Positions 52,425 through 61,466 of a stretch of DNA of 64,000 nt are shown here, one piece after another. The notes beneath the pieces are model-generated. The model was not told where the DNA came from. It was given only the letters and a program-made list of their open reading frames with translations, and did not search any database. This DNA is from Pseudomonadota bacterium (lineage in GTDB: Bacteria; Desulfobacterota; Desulfovibrionia; Desulfovibrionales; Desulfovibrionaceae): contig JAHIUW010000018.1 of NCBI GenBank assembly GCA_018816865.1, positions 26,134 to 90,133 of the forward strand, written 5' to 3'. The translations under genes and the position numbers were made by a program. Position 1 is the stretch's first letter. The number at the start of each line of letters is the position of its first letter.

Positions 52425-53943
52425 AAAATTTGCGGCGCAGCACATCCGCCACCATCAACGCCTCGGGCACCTTCAACTTCCAGGACACCAGTGCGTAGCC
52501 CACGCCCCACAAGGGGATCAGTGCCACGGCCCACCGGCCCAGGCCCACGGTCAACCAAGCCGCCAGTCCCATGACCAGGGACAGACCCGCATACATCGCC
52601 GCAACCCTCCAGAAATCCGCCCAGTGCCCCAAACGCTGGTTCAACCCGCGCAAGAGCAACGCGACATTGACCCACGAGGAGATGGTGGTGGCCAGAGCCA
52701 GGCCCACATGATCCAAGACCTGCATCAGGGCCACGCCCGAGACCACGTAGACCACCAGGCTGACCACGCCCACGCGCACCGGGGTGCGCGTATCCTCCAG
52801 GGCGTAGCAGGCCGAAACCAGCGGACGGACAAGGCCAAAGGCGGGCAGGCCCACGGCATAAGCCACCAGCGCCCAGGCGGTCAGACTCACGGCCTCGGGG
52901 CTGAAGGCCCCGCGGCCAAAGAGCAGCGAGACGATGGGGCCAGCCAGGGCGAGGAGTCCCGCCGTGGCTGGCAGGCTGATGAACAGGGTCAGGCGCAGAC
53001 TGGCCGAAAGGGTCTGGCGGAATTCATCCAGCCTGCCCGTGGCCGCCAGCAGCGACAGGCTCGGCAACGCCGCCGTGGACACAGCCACCCCGAAGACGCC
53101 CAGGGGGAACTGCACCAGCCGGTCGGCGTAATAGAGATACGAGATGCTGCCCGCCGCCAGAAATGAGGCCAGCGCCGTGCCCAGGACGATGTTGATCTGG
53201 TACACGGCCGCGCCGAACACCGTGGGCAGCATGAGCCTGCCGGTCTTCTTGACACCGGGGTGCGTGAAGGACCACGGACCGCGCCAGGAAAACCCCACGC
53301 CCGCCAGATACGGCTGCTGTTGCAACCACTGCCCCAACCCGGCCAGAAGCACACCCCAGGCCAAACAGTGCGGAACGCTCCAGCCCAGGCCCACACCCAC
53401 CAGGGCCGAGACAATGAGCATCAGATTGAGCACGCACGGGGACAGGGCCGGTGCCAGAAAATGGTTGCAGGAATTGAGGATGCCCATGCACAGGGCCACC
53501 CCGGAGATGAAGATGATGTAGGGGAAACAGATGCGCACCAGCTCGGCGGTCAGGGTCAGCAGCTGCGGATCGTCCGCAAAGCCCGGGGCCACGAGCATGA
53601 CCAGGGGTCTGGCCAGCAGAATCGCGCCCAGGGTGATCACACCCAGGATCAGCACCAGCCAGACCAGGGTGGAGCGGGCAAAGGCATGGGCCTCGGCCTC
53701 GCCATCTTCCTCGCGGGTGCGGGTGAAGACCGGTACAAAGGCCATGGTCAGCGATCCTTCGCCAAACAGCCGCCGCAGGAGGTTGGGCAGCCTGAAGGCC
53801 ACGAAAAAGGCGTCGGCCATGGGCCCAGCGCCCAGGGCAAAGGCGACGATCAGGTCGCGAATGAACCCCAGAATGCGCGAGGCCAGGGTGGCCCCACCCA
53901 CCACGACGGCGTTCTTGGCAATGGTCTTGGAATGGCTGTTCAT
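52411..53943 (-). CDS. murJ: Lipid II flippase MurJ
   Basis: The 510-residue protein has about 14 membrane helices in the MVF/MurJ pattern: GGATLASRILGFIRDLIVAF, DAFFVAFRLPNLLRRLFGEG, AFVPVF. It flips lipid II across the inner membrane for peptidoglycan synthesis. The C-terminus (KFSGRS) is partly encoded by repeat copy 6. Confidence 0.95.
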   Translation of the reverse strand: MNSHSKTIAKNAVVVGGATLASRILGFIRDLIVAFALGAGPMADAFFVAFRLPNLLRRLFGEGSLTMAFVPVFTRTREEDGEAEAHAFARSTLVWLVLILGVITLGAILLARPLVMLVAPGFADDPQLLTLTAELVRICFPYIIFISGVALCMGILNSCNHFLAPALSPCVLNLMLIVSALVGVGLGWSVPHCLAWGVLLAGLGQWLQQQPYLAGVGFSWRGPWSFTHPGVKKTGRLMLPTVFGAAVYQINIVLGTALASFLAAGSISYLYYADRLVQFPLGVFGVAVSTAALPSLSLLAATGRLDEFRQTLSASLRLTLFISLPATAGLLALAGPIVSLLFGRGAFSPEAVSLTAWALVAYAVGLPAFGLVRPLVSACYALEDTRTPVRVGVVSLVVYVVSGVALMQVLDHVGLALATTISSWVNVALLLRGLNQRLGHWADFWRVAAMYAGLSLVMGLAAWLTVGLGRWAVALIPLWGVGYALVSWKLKVPEALMVADVLRRKFSGRS

Positions 53944-54000
53944 ATGTTTTGATTCTTCATGATCTGGTTAGAGGCAAACCCTACTCGCATTATCCCACAC

Positions 54001-54127
54001 GTAGGCCGTTCAAAAGTAGTCAGATGCGCGGCGTGAGGAAATTTTAAAATCGCAGCGTATTCAACCATACGTAAGATTTCAAATTTTCCGAAACAACAAA
54101 GCAGATGGCTGCGTTAGGACGGCCTAC
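54001..54127. repeat. Structured intergenic repeat, copy 7
   Basis: Arms GTAGGCCGTTC and GGACGGCCTAC pair over 11 positions with one G-T. The inner hairpin (about 54037-54090) has GGAAATTTT/AAATTTTCC and apical CGTAT/ATACG. Boxes AGATGCGCGGCG and GCAGATGGCTGC are present. Its end overlaps the TAG stop of mutM. Confidence 0.88.
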
Positions 54128-54966
54128 CGCTGGCACTTGGGACAAAACACCGTGGTCCGACCCGCCACAGTACCCTTGGCAAGTGGGGTTTGGCAATTGC
54201 GGCAGGCCAGACCAGCGCGCCCGTATACCCTGAAATCATTCTGAAAAGCCCCGGCATCCCCCCGGGCGTTGACATAATCGCTGATGGACGAGCCGTTGGC
54301 GGCGATGGCCTCGCGCAGGACCTCCACCAATTGCCCATGCAGGCGCTTGAGCCGCGCCCGAGAGACGCTGACGGCCGTGGCGTCGGGCCGGATGCCCGCA
54401 CGGAACAGGGATTCATCGGCATAGATGTTGCCGATGCCGGCGATGAATTTCTGGTTGAGCAGCAGGGCCTTGACGCGACCCCGACGTCCCTGAAAAAGAT
54501 CCGCGAACCCGTCGGCGGAGATCTCCAAGGGCTCGGGCCCAAGGCTGGTCCAGAACATCCAGTGCGCCAAGCCCTCCGGGGGCATGGCCCGGCACCAGCC
54601 GAACTTGCGCACGTCCGCGAAGAACAGATGCCTGCCATCGGTCAGATCGAACACCAGGCGGGTATGCGGGCGGGGATCGGTTCCCGGAGGCTCCATGGTC
54701 AACCGCCCGGTCATGCGCAGATGAAAAGCCAGATGCAGCAGCGACCATCCGGCGCTGGACAGGTCCAGGAGCAGCACCTTGGCTCGCCGTCGTACGCCCA
54801 GGACGCGCGAGCCTGGGACCTCGGCCAGGAAGGCTTCGCGGGTCAGGGTTCCAGGCCCCGTGGACAGAGACCCTGGCTCCAGCAGGCGAACGCCACAGAT
54901 CGTCGCCTCGGTCAGGTCGAGGGCCAGGCCCCTGGCAATGGTTTCCACCTCGGGTAATTCAGGCAT
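54124..54966 (-). CDS. mutM: Formamidopyrimidine-DNA glycosylase
   Basis: The 280-residue enzyme begins MPELPEVETIARGL, has the catalytic Pro2 and the C-terminal zinc finger (CRNCQTPL and VFCPKCQR). It excises 8-oxoguanine and cuts the DNA. Its TAG stop is the first bases of repeat copy 7. The lipoprotein gene ends 7 bp upstream of its start. Confidence 0.96.
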   Translation of the reverse strand: MPELPEVETIARGLALDLTEATICGVRLLEPGSLSTGPGTLTREAFLAEVPGSRVLGVRRRAKVLLLDLSSAGWSLLHLAFHLRMTGRLTMEPPGTDPRPHTRLVFDLTDGRHLFFADVRKFGWCRAMPPEGLAHWMFWTSLGPEPLEISADGFADLFQGRRGRVKALLLNQKFIAGIGNIYADESLFRAGIRPDATAVSVSRARLKRLHGQLVEVLREAIAANGSSISDYVNARGDAGAFQNDFRVYGRAGLACRNCQTPLAKGTVAGRTTVFCPKCQR

Positions 54967-54973
54967 GGAACGG

Positions 54974-56140
54974 CTACTCTGCCTCAGGCTCGGACAGGGT
55001 CAGGGGCACGGACAACGAGACTCGCTCACCCCCGCGCAGGACGACGAAATTCAGGGGTTGCCCATCCTTCTTGGCCTGGACCGCTGCCTTGTGCAGCACC
55101 CACAGGTCCTCGACCGGCATACCCTGCACGGTCTCGATGCGATCACCGGGCAGGAACCCGGCCAGAGCGGCCTTGGTCTCCGGGGCCACTGTCACCACCT
55201 CGGCATACCCCGGCAGTTGCTCCAGGGTGAACCCCAGGCGCGAGGAATGTGTCAGGGCGCAGTAGAAAAAGAGGTCTCCGGAGTCGCCGTCCAGGTCGTC
55301 CAGACCTCGCCAGGGCATGATGGACAGGACCCCGGAACCGGCGTCCAGGACATGCAGGCGGTGGGCGATGCCCCAGTTGTATTCCACATGCCCGGAACCG
55401 GCCAGGATGAGCATGATCCCGCCCCGGATTGTCCGCGCACGCATGGCATTCTCGGCCATGGCGGTATCCCACAGGGACTGCACCAGCAGGAAGCGCTGTT
55501 CCTCGTCCTTGATCTTGCGTTCGGTCATCATGCCCTGATGGCGCATGAACTCCTCGTGCAGGGACAAGACCTGATCGTCGGTGGGAGGAATGATCCGGGC
55601 GGGCAGATAGTGGCGGTCGGCCTCAGCCACTCCTTCCAAACCAGCGGCGGACACGGCGCTGACCACACGCTTGGGGACGTTCAGGGCGACCAGGGGCACA
55701 CCGCGTTTCGCGGCCTCGCGAAACACAGGGGCATAGCTCTCAAAGAAATGGCCCCAGGTCTCTTTCCAGTTCAGTTCCTGTTCCAGATCATCCACGTCGA
55801 TCTGCCCCGCGTTGAAGCGATCCAGCACGGGTTGCAGATCCACGGGGACCATCTCCAGACCCAGCGAGAAAGGCATTCCTGCCTCGGAAAAGGCGACCAG
55901 AATATCGGCCTGAACGCGGTGGTCGCAGGCCACGGTGTGCCCCTCGCCCAGCAGCACATAGGCAGAAACACGCGCCCGCTCCACCAACTGGGCGGAGGAC
56001 ACGGTCTCGCCGCTGGGTGCGAACAGTTCACCGGGCAGGATGTCTTGCATGGGGATGGGGGCTGAAGCGCAACCACCCAGGCCCGCTACCGCGATGACGA
56101 TGGCGATCCAGAGGCGGAGAATCGTCAATGACTGTTTCAT
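54974..56140 (-). CDS. ChaN-like lipoprotein with C-terminal PDZ domain
   Basis: The 388-residue protein starts at ATG 56140. The signal ends LGGC (lipid Cys 24); a ChaN/Tiki-like domain follows (YVLLGEGHTVACDHRVQADI, FSLGLEMVP, ILAGSGHVEYNWGI), then a PDZ domain (residues about 290-375, GFLPGDRIETVQGMPVEDLW). ChaN binds heme or acts as a protease-like Tiki fold; adding PDZ suggests regulated protease or scaffolding at the envelope. Confidence 0.8.
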   Translation of the reverse strand: MKQSLTILRLWIAIVIAVAGLGGCASAPIPMQDILPGELFAPSGETVSSAQLVERARVSAYVLLGEGHTVACDHRVQADILVAFSEAGMPFSLGLEMVPVDLQPVLDRFNAGQIDVDDLEQELNWKETWGHFFESYAPVFREAAKRGVPLVALNVPKRVVSAVSAAGLEGVAEADRHYLPARIIPPTDDQVLSLHEEFMRHQGMMTERKIKDEEQRFLLVQSLWDTAMAENAMRARTIRGGIMLILAGSGHVEYNWGIAHRLHVLDAGSGVLSIMPWRGLDDLDGDSGDLFFYCALTHSSRLGFTLEQLPGYAEVVTVAPETKAALAGFLPGDRIETVQGMPVEDLWVLHKAAVQAKKDGQPLNFVVLRGGERVSLSVPLTLSEPEAE

Positions 56141-56236
56141 GGCCTTGTCCCGTGTTGAGGTCGGGGGTTGCCGAGCACACATGATCAATGATCACACTAC
56201 CGACTCGCCAACGCGGAGACAAGCCCATGTCCCCCG

Positions 56237-56355
56237 GGCGGCTCAGAAGTGTGCGAATGCAAGGCACAAAATGATGGCAGACCCTCATGTATCAAGAATA
56301 CACAAAAGCCTACCCTCTTGGAAGCAACCCTTGAGACGCGCCCTTATGAGCCGCC
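56237..56355. repeat. Structured intergenic repeat, copy 8 (cluster)
   Basis: Arms GGCGGCTCA and TGAGCCGCC pair perfectly. The box GAATGCAAGGCACAAA and apical TGTAT/ATACA are present, but the inner stem is more degenerate than in other copies. It is the leftmost copy of the 530-bp cluster. Confidence 0.7.
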
Positions 56356-56362
56356 AGTCCCC

Positions 56363-56510
56363 TTTGAGAGCCTCGTGGGTTGCGAGGCCAAGGCCCAAAA
56401 ACGGGCAGGCCCAACTTCCCTGTTGGCATGTCTTGCGCCAATCCACCCCCGCAGGCGGCTCAGAGACATGCGGATGCAAGGCGCAAAAAAGCGGGCAGGC
56501 CCATTGTTCC
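56363..56510. repeat. Two truncated left halves of the repeat family (copies 9 and 10)
   Basis: 56363-56415 starts TTTGAGAGCCTCGTGGG like copy 12 and then diverges. 56454-56505 starts GGCGGCTCAGA like copy 8 and carries GGATGCAAGGCGCAAAAAA. Neither has a right arm. They look like duplication products inside the cluster. Confidence 0.6.
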
Positions 56511-56513
56511 CAA

Positions 56514-56637
56514 CAGACGGGCTGGAGGCATGCGGATGCAAGGCACAAAAAAAGGACAGGCCCGACGTGTATCTGAAATACACGAGGGTCTGCCCGCTTG
56601 AATGCAACGACGCAGACGTGCGCTTATGAGCCGTCTG
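56514..56637. repeat. Structured intergenic repeat, copy 11 (cluster)
   Basis: Arms CAGACGG-GCT and AGCCGTCTG pair with one bulge. The box GGATGCAAGGCACAAAA and apical GTGTAT/ATACAC are present; the inner stem includes GGACAGGCCC with GGGTCTGCCC. Confidence 0.75.
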
Positions 56638-56642
56638 TCCCG

Positions 56643-56768
56643 TTTGAGAGCTTAGTGGGCTGCGAGGGCAAGACGCAAAAAACGGGCAGGCTCGACGCGT
56701 ATTCGGCATACGCGAGAGTCTGCCCGTTTTGCAGTAACGCCGCCAACGCGGCTCAATAAGCTCTCAAA
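56643..56768. repeat. Structured intergenic repeat, copy 12 (cluster)
   Basis: Arms TTTGAGAGCTTA and TAAGCTCTCAAA pair perfectly over 12 bp. The inner stem AAACGGGCAGGCTC pairs with the matching GAGTCTGCCCGTTT, with apical GCGTAT/ATACGC. It ends exactly at the base before the TAA stop of the paaK-type gene. Confidence 0.85.
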
Positions 56769-58034
56769 TTAGTCCCACTTGCGCTTGTCTTCGATGGGCC
56801 GAATCTGCGGAGGCAGGGTGCCGGGAGCCACAATCTTCAGATCAGGGCGCAGTTTGATCTGCTGACGGAAGTCGTGCAGCATTTCGTCTTCGCGCTTGAA
56901 GTTGCTGGTCTCCACGTAGAGGACCATCTCATCGATGCCGCCGGGGTTGGTGACCTCGATCTGCCAGCGTTTGATTTCCTCGAAACGGGCCATGACCTGC
57001 TCCACCTGATGGGGGTAGACGAACATGCCCTTGATGCGGGTGGTGGTGTCCACGCGACCCACGATGCCACCCAGGCGCGGCGAGGTCCGTCCGCAGGGGC
57101 AGGGCGAACGGTCGATGTAGCCCAGGTCGCCGGTGGCCAGACGGATCAGGGGATAGGTTTTGTTGAACGCCGTGACCACGATCTCGCCCACTTCGCCGTC
57201 CTTCAAGGGGATGCCGGTGTCGGGATGGCAGATCTCCACAAAAGAGCGGTTGGCGATGTGCAGGCCGGTGGTGTGGAAGCATTCGTAGCCGATGCAACCC
57301 ACGTCGGCGGTGCCGTAGCCCTGGCGCATGATGAGGTCGAACTTCTTCTCCAGCAGGATGCGCATCTTCTCGGAGAATTTCTCGCCGGTGACAAAGGCCA
57401 CTTCGAGATACAGGTCCTTGCGCAGGTTCAGCCCGGCCTCCTCGGCCTTCTGAGCCAGGTGCATCAGGTAGCTGGGGGTACCGACGTAGCCGGTCACGCG
57501 CAGCTTCTGCAGGATTTCGAGCTGGGTGTTGGTGTTGCCGGGGCCGGCAGGCACCACGGAACAGCCCAGATTGCGCAGGGGCTCCTCGAACATCAGGCCC
57601 GCAGGGGTCAGATGATAGTTGAAGGTCACCTGGGCCAAGTCACCGGTACGGAAACCGGCGGAATAGAAGCCCTCGGTCCATCCCCAGTAATCCTCTCCCC
57701 GGTCTTCGGGGTCAAAGATGGGCCCGGGAGACAGGAACACGCGGCGCAGTTCGCCCAGGTCCTTGGTCAGCAATCCGCCCAGGCGCGGCCCCATGGACTG
57801 CAGGAAGATCAGTTCCTTCTTCTTGAGGATGGGGATGTGCTTCAAGTCATTCAGGGTCTTGAACTTGTCCACGTTGAACTGCGCCCGGTCGAAGCGTTTC
57901 TTGACGTCTTCGGAATAGCGGTAGGCGTAGGTCAGCAATTCCTTGAGCTGGATGGCGTAGTATTGCTTGCGCTCGGATTCGTCGAGCACCTCACGCCGGG
58001 AATAAATACCTTCGGTACGGTCTTTGCGGGTCAT
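56769..58034 (-). CDS. paaK: Phenylacetate-CoA ligase-like adenylate-forming enzyme
   Basis: The 421-residue protein has the PaaK pattern: LTYAYRYSEDVKKRF, GTPSYLMHLAQKAEEAGL, RQGYGTADVGCIGYEC, ATGDLGYIDRSPCPCGRTSP. It makes CoA thioesters of aryl acids through an adenylate. In sulfate reducers such single ligases often sit apart from degradation operons, so the substrate is uncertain. Confidence 0.85.
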   Translation of the reverse strand: MTRKDRTEGIYSRREVLDESERKQYYAIQLKELLTYAYRYSEDVKKRFDRAQFNVDKFKTLNDLKHIPILKKKELIFLQSMGPRLGGLLTKDLGELRRVFLSPGPIFDPEDRGEDYWGWTEGFYSAGFRTGDLAQVTFNYHLTPAGLMFEEPLRNLGCSVVPAGPGNTNTQLEILQKLRVTGYVGTPSYLMHLAQKAEEAGLNLRKDLYLEVAFVTGEKFSEKMRILLEKKFDLIMRQGYGTADVGCIGYECFHTTGLHIANRSFVEICHPDTGIPLKDGEVGEIVVTAFNKTYPLIRLATGDLGYIDRSPCPCGRTSPRLGGIVGRVDTTTRIKGMFVYPHQVEQVMARFEEIKRWQIEVTNPGGIDEMVLYVETSNFKREDEMLHDFRQQIKLRPDLKIVAPGTLPPQIRPIEDKRKWD

Positions 58035-58175
58035 CGGTTATTCTCCATACAAATAGATTGTCACGTAGGGGGAACCGACACTACTAACAGACTTGATTCG
58101 GCAATTCAAGATATATTTTTTATTACCATAGATTTCGAGCTGTTACAATAAATAATACAGTTTTTATTGGTCCTT

Positions 58176-59522
58176 TTACAATCTCAGCATTTCCGCCAGA
58201 GTCGTGAGTCCGCGCCCCAGCACGACGCGATCACGCACCCCGGACAGGGAGACCCGCACCCCCTGCTCCACCCCCAGGCCAGCCACGGCGAAATGCTCGC
58301 TGTGGGCCACGATCACCCCGCGCTCGGCCGCCGTCTCCGCGAACTCCACGGACCGCCAGCCCCGGGGCATGGGCACCCAGATGAAGCTGCCCGTTGCCTG
58401 GCCACGGAAGGTCTCCTGACCCAGCAGCTCCAGCGCCAGATCGTTGCGCGCGGCGGCCTCGGTGCGGTTGGCTTCCACGATACGCGTGGCCGTGCCGTCG
58501 TTGATCCAGGTGGAGGTGATCTCGGCCATCAGCCCCGCGGCCTTCCAGGCGGTCATCTCGATGGCCGATTCCAGCCGCCGCACCGCAGACGACGGTGCGC
58601 ACAGGAACGCCACGCGCAGCCCGTCGCACAGGACCTTGGACGTCGCAGCGATAAAGAACCCCAACTCCGGGGCCAGCATGGACAGCGGCGGCAGGCTGGA
58701 GCCCACGGCCAGGGCGTAGACATCGTCCTCGACGATGGTCAGGCCATGGCGACGGCAGACCTCGGCCAGCTCAAAGCGGCGAAATTCCGGCATCCGCGCC
58801 AGAGTCGGGTTCTGGCAGGACGGCATGGTGTACAGGCCGCGAATCTTGTCGCGCGCACAGGCCTTGTTCAGGGCATCGGGCAGCAAGCCCTGCTGGTCCA
58901 TGGGAATGGGCACCAGTTGCAGGGACAGGCGCTTGGCCATGGGCTTGATCATCGGGTAGGTCAGACACTCCACGGCCACGCGGTCCCCGGGGCTGAACAT
59001 GGCCGCCATCGTGGTCAGAACGGCGTGCTGCGCTCCGGCGCAGACCAGCACATTGTCCGCCTGGGCCGTGTAGCCATACTCGGCGGCCCAGCGCACCCCG
59101 GCCTCGCGGTGGCGCGGCAGGCCCCGCGACTCGTGCCGGGTCAACAGCTCCTGAAGCCCTTCGCGCCCGGACAGCTCGACCAGGGTCGCCCCCAGGGACG
59201 CCCCCAGAGGGTGCGTTGTCGCGGCCAGCCCCAGGTCCACCAACCCATTGTCGTGCCCCAACTCAGCAAACCCTTGGCGGTTCTGCATGGCGTAGGTCCC
59301 GCGCCCGCGCTCGCCACGTACCAGTCCGCGCCGGGCGGCCTCGGCATAGCCGCGGGTCACCGTGCCCACGGTCACCCCCAGCTGATCCGCCAGGTCGCGG
59401 TGCGTAGGCAGGGGATCGCCCGGTGCCAGTCGCCCCTCGGCGATGGCCGCCTGGATGGAGTTGGCAATAGACAGATACTTGGGGGAATCGCCGGTCTCGG
59501 GAAACTGCAATTGTATTGTCAT
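58176..59522 (-). CDS. MocR-type regulator (GntR HTH plus aminotransferase domain)
   Basis: The 448-residue protein starts at ATG 59522. A GntR winged HTH (about 20-90, LPTHRDLADQLGVTVGTVTRG) is followed by an aminotransferase-fold domain. It is divergent from a LysE-family exporter, and its start codon lies inside a 15-bp palindrome. It probably controls the exporter in response to an amino acid. Confidence 0.9.
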   Translation of the reverse strand: MTIQLQFPETGDSPKYLSIANSIQAAIAEGRLAPGDPLPTHRDLADQLGVTVGTVTRGYAEAARRGLVRGERGRGTYAMQNRQGFAELGHDNGLVDLGLAATTHPLGASLGATLVELSGREGLQELLTRHESRGLPRHREAGVRWAAEYGYTAQADNVLVCAGAQHAVLTTMAAMFSPGDRVAVECLTYPMIKPMAKRLSLQLVPIPMDQQGLLPDALNKACARDKIRGLYTMPSCQNPTLARMPEFRRFELAEVCRRHGLTIVEDDVYALAVGSSLPPLSMLAPELGFFIAATSKVLCDGLRVAFLCAPSSAVRRLESAIEMTAWKAAGLMAEITSTWINDGTATRIVEANRTEAAARNDLALELLGQETFRGQATGSFIWVPMPRGWRSVEFAETAAERGVIVAHSEHFAVAGLGVEQGVRVSLSGVRDRVVLGRGLTTLAEMLRL

Positions 59523-59559
59523 GATGACAATTGATATTTTGACCAAACAATTGTGTCAA
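59516..59559 (-). promoter_or_regulatory. Promoter and palindrome at the mocR start
   Basis: On the minus strand TTGACA (59559-59554), 17 bp, TATCAA (59536-59531). The palindrome TTGTCATGATGACAA (59516-59530, 7-1-7) covers the expected start and the ATG at 59522. This predicts autorepression and a near-leaderless mRNA. Confidence 0.6.
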
Positions 59560-59627
59560 CCGTAAACAGGACGACGAAGGACCACCGACCCGGCGCACCG
59601 GGCACAGCACAGACCTCGGAGAACCCC

Positions 59628-60239
59628 ATGTTGGACAACCTGATCCCGCTCATCCTGTTCTGCTTCGGCATGACCGTGACCCCCGGCCCGAACAACATCA
59701 TCATGACTGCCACGGGCGCGAACCACGGCTACCGCGCCAGCCTGCCGCATATCCTGGGGGCCACCCTGAGCATCCCGGTGATGTGCGTGCTGGTGGGAGT
59801 GGGCCTGGGGCAGCTGATCCTGCTCTACCCGCCCGCGCACACGGCGCTCAATCTGGCGGGCTCGGCCTATCTGCTCTGGCTGGCCTGGAAGATCGCCAAC
59901 TTCAGCGGCACGGTGGACGGCAAAGCCGCGGGCCAACCCCTGACCTTCATGCAGGCCGTGGTCTTCCAGTGGCTGAACCCCAAGTGCTGGATGATGTATA
60001 TCGGCGCGGTGTCGATGTTCACCACCAGCGGCGGGAACATCTTTTGGCAAGTGACCGTCATCGCCACGGTGTTCACGGTCATGGTGCCGCCCTGCTTCTC
60101 GTTCTGGTCCCTGGCGGGCGTGGGCGTGGGCCGCTTTCTGACCTCACCAGGGCGACGGCGGGCCTTCAACCTGACCCTGGCCCTGCTCCTGGTGGCGTCC
60201 CTGGTGCTGGCGCAGCTGCCGCAGGGACAGGTGGGCTAG
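59628..60239 (+). CDS. LysE/RhtB-family amino acid exporter
   Basis: The 203-residue protein starts at ATG 59628 (GGAG 7 nt upstream). It has about six membrane helices and the family motif TPGPNNIIMTATGANHG near the N-terminus. It likely exports amino acids or their derivatives. It is divergent from the MocR regulator and has a clear terminator. Confidence 0.9.
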   Translation: MLDNLIPLILFCFGMTVTPGPNNIIMTATGANHGYRASLPHILGATLSIPVMCVLVGVGLGQLILLYPPAHTALNLAGSAYLLWLAWKIANFSGTVDGKAAGQPLTFMQAVVFQWLNPKCWMMYIGAVSMFTTSGGNIFWQVTVIATVFTVMVPPCFSFWSLAGVGVGRFLTSPGRRRAFNLTLALLLVASLVLAQLPQGQVG

Positions 60240-60273
60240 CATTCAACCAGCTCAGGTTGTTTGGAATACAATG

Positions 60274-60305
60274 AACGGCAGCCCCACTCGGGGCTGCCGT
60301 TTTAT
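60274..60305 (+). terminator. Terminator of the exporter gene
   Basis: AACGGCAGCCCC pairs with GGGGCTGCCGTT around ACTC, followed by TTTATC. Confidence 0.85.
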
Positions 60306-60335
60306 CGATTTATCCCCTAGTCATACTAGCAGGGG

Positions 60336-61466
60336 TTATCGCACCCCCCGGCTGAATCTCCAGGCAATAACCAGCGACGCCCCAAAGGCGTAGAGCACCA
60401 GCAGCCAGACACCCGAGGCCAACCCCACAAGGTTCACCAGCAACGGCCCCGAGAAATAGCCGCAGCCCCAGGCCGCGAAATACAGCCCGGAGGCCCGCCC
60501 CTCGCAGTTGCGCCCTGCCCGCTCATTCATCAGGGCCATGGAGGCCACGGCAAAGAACCCCAGCCCAAGCCCCATGACCGCGCCCGCGCCCATGAACCCC
60601 AGCGGGAGTTCCACGATGAAGCCCGACAGCCCGACGCTGATCCCAACAAGCCCCCCAACAATGAAGCGCACCCGCCCATAGCGGTCGGACAGCACCCCGC
60701 CTGTCAACTGAGCCACCGCAATGCCCGCATAGACCACGAACAAAAACGCCCCCAGGCGTTCCGGGCTATAATCGACGTCCACCGTCAGATGAACAGGCAG
60801 ACAACTGACCAACAGGCCATACACCGCCCCATAAAATGGGATGGCGCAGATCACCGGCCACACGTAGCGAGCCGCTCCCGCTTCGCGTTCCCGCGCAGGT
60901 GCTGCATCCCCGCAACTCGGCTGGCGGCCCCGCAACGAGCTCACCACAAGCACCAGCGCCACAAGGCTCGCGCCCGCAAAGACCAGAAAGGGGTCCATCC
61001 CGGTGCGGACCAGAAAGCAGGCCCCCAGCAGCGGCCCCAGCATCAACCCCAGGTGAAAAGCTGCATTGTACAACCCCATCACGCGCCCGCGCATGGTGGG
61101 ATAGAGACGGCCAAGGAGCGCCGGGGCGGATGCCCATACCGGGGCCTCCCCCGCGCCCTGGATGAATCTGCCCGCGTAGATGGCGGCGGGGGTTTTCGCG
61201 GTGCTGAAAATCAGGGCGGACACGGCGATCAGAAAACAGCCCAGGGCCAGGACCTGCCAATAGCCGTGCCTGTCTGCCCAGCGCCCCACCGGGACCTGGC
61301 ACAAGACATAGGAAACGGCAAAACACGAGGCGATCCAGCCGGAAGAGCGCATGGTTCCGGACAGTTGCAGATACTTGCCCGGCAGGGCCACGGCGGCGAC
61401 GCCCATGCCGGTCATAATCAGAAACACGGCAAGACAGAGCCCTGCCAGGGGAATATGGCGATGCAT
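60336..61466 (-). CDS. MFS transporter
   Basis: The 376-residue protein starts at ATG 61466 (AAGGAT 9 nt upstream). It has about 12 membrane helices and MFS motif QVPVGRWADRHGYW after TM2. Substrate not predictable. It converges on the LysE-family gene. Confidence 0.85.
   Translation of the reverse strand: MHRHIPLAGLCLAVFLIMTGMGVAAVALPGKYLQLSGTMRSSGWIASCFAVSYVLCQVPVGRWADRHGYWQVLALGCFLIAVSALIFSTAKTPAAIYAGRFIQGAGEAPVWASAPALLGRLYPTMRGRVMGLYNAAFHLGLMLGPLLGACFLVRTGMDPFLVFAGASLVALVLVVSSLRGRQPSCGDAAPAREREAGAARYVWPVICAIPFYGAVYGLLVSCLPVHLTVDVDYSPERLGAFLFVVYAGIAVAQLTGGVLSDRYGRVRFIVGGLVGISVGLSGFIVELPLGFMGAGAVMGLGLGFFAVASMALMNERAGRNCEGRASGLYFAAWGCGYFSGPLLVNLVGLASGVWLLVLYAFGASLVIAWRFSRGVR

Noticed and set aside
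56237..56768. Possible CRISPR array
   Set aside because: Units are about 120 bp with variable paired arms, there are no constant short repeats with unique spacers, and no cas genes are near.
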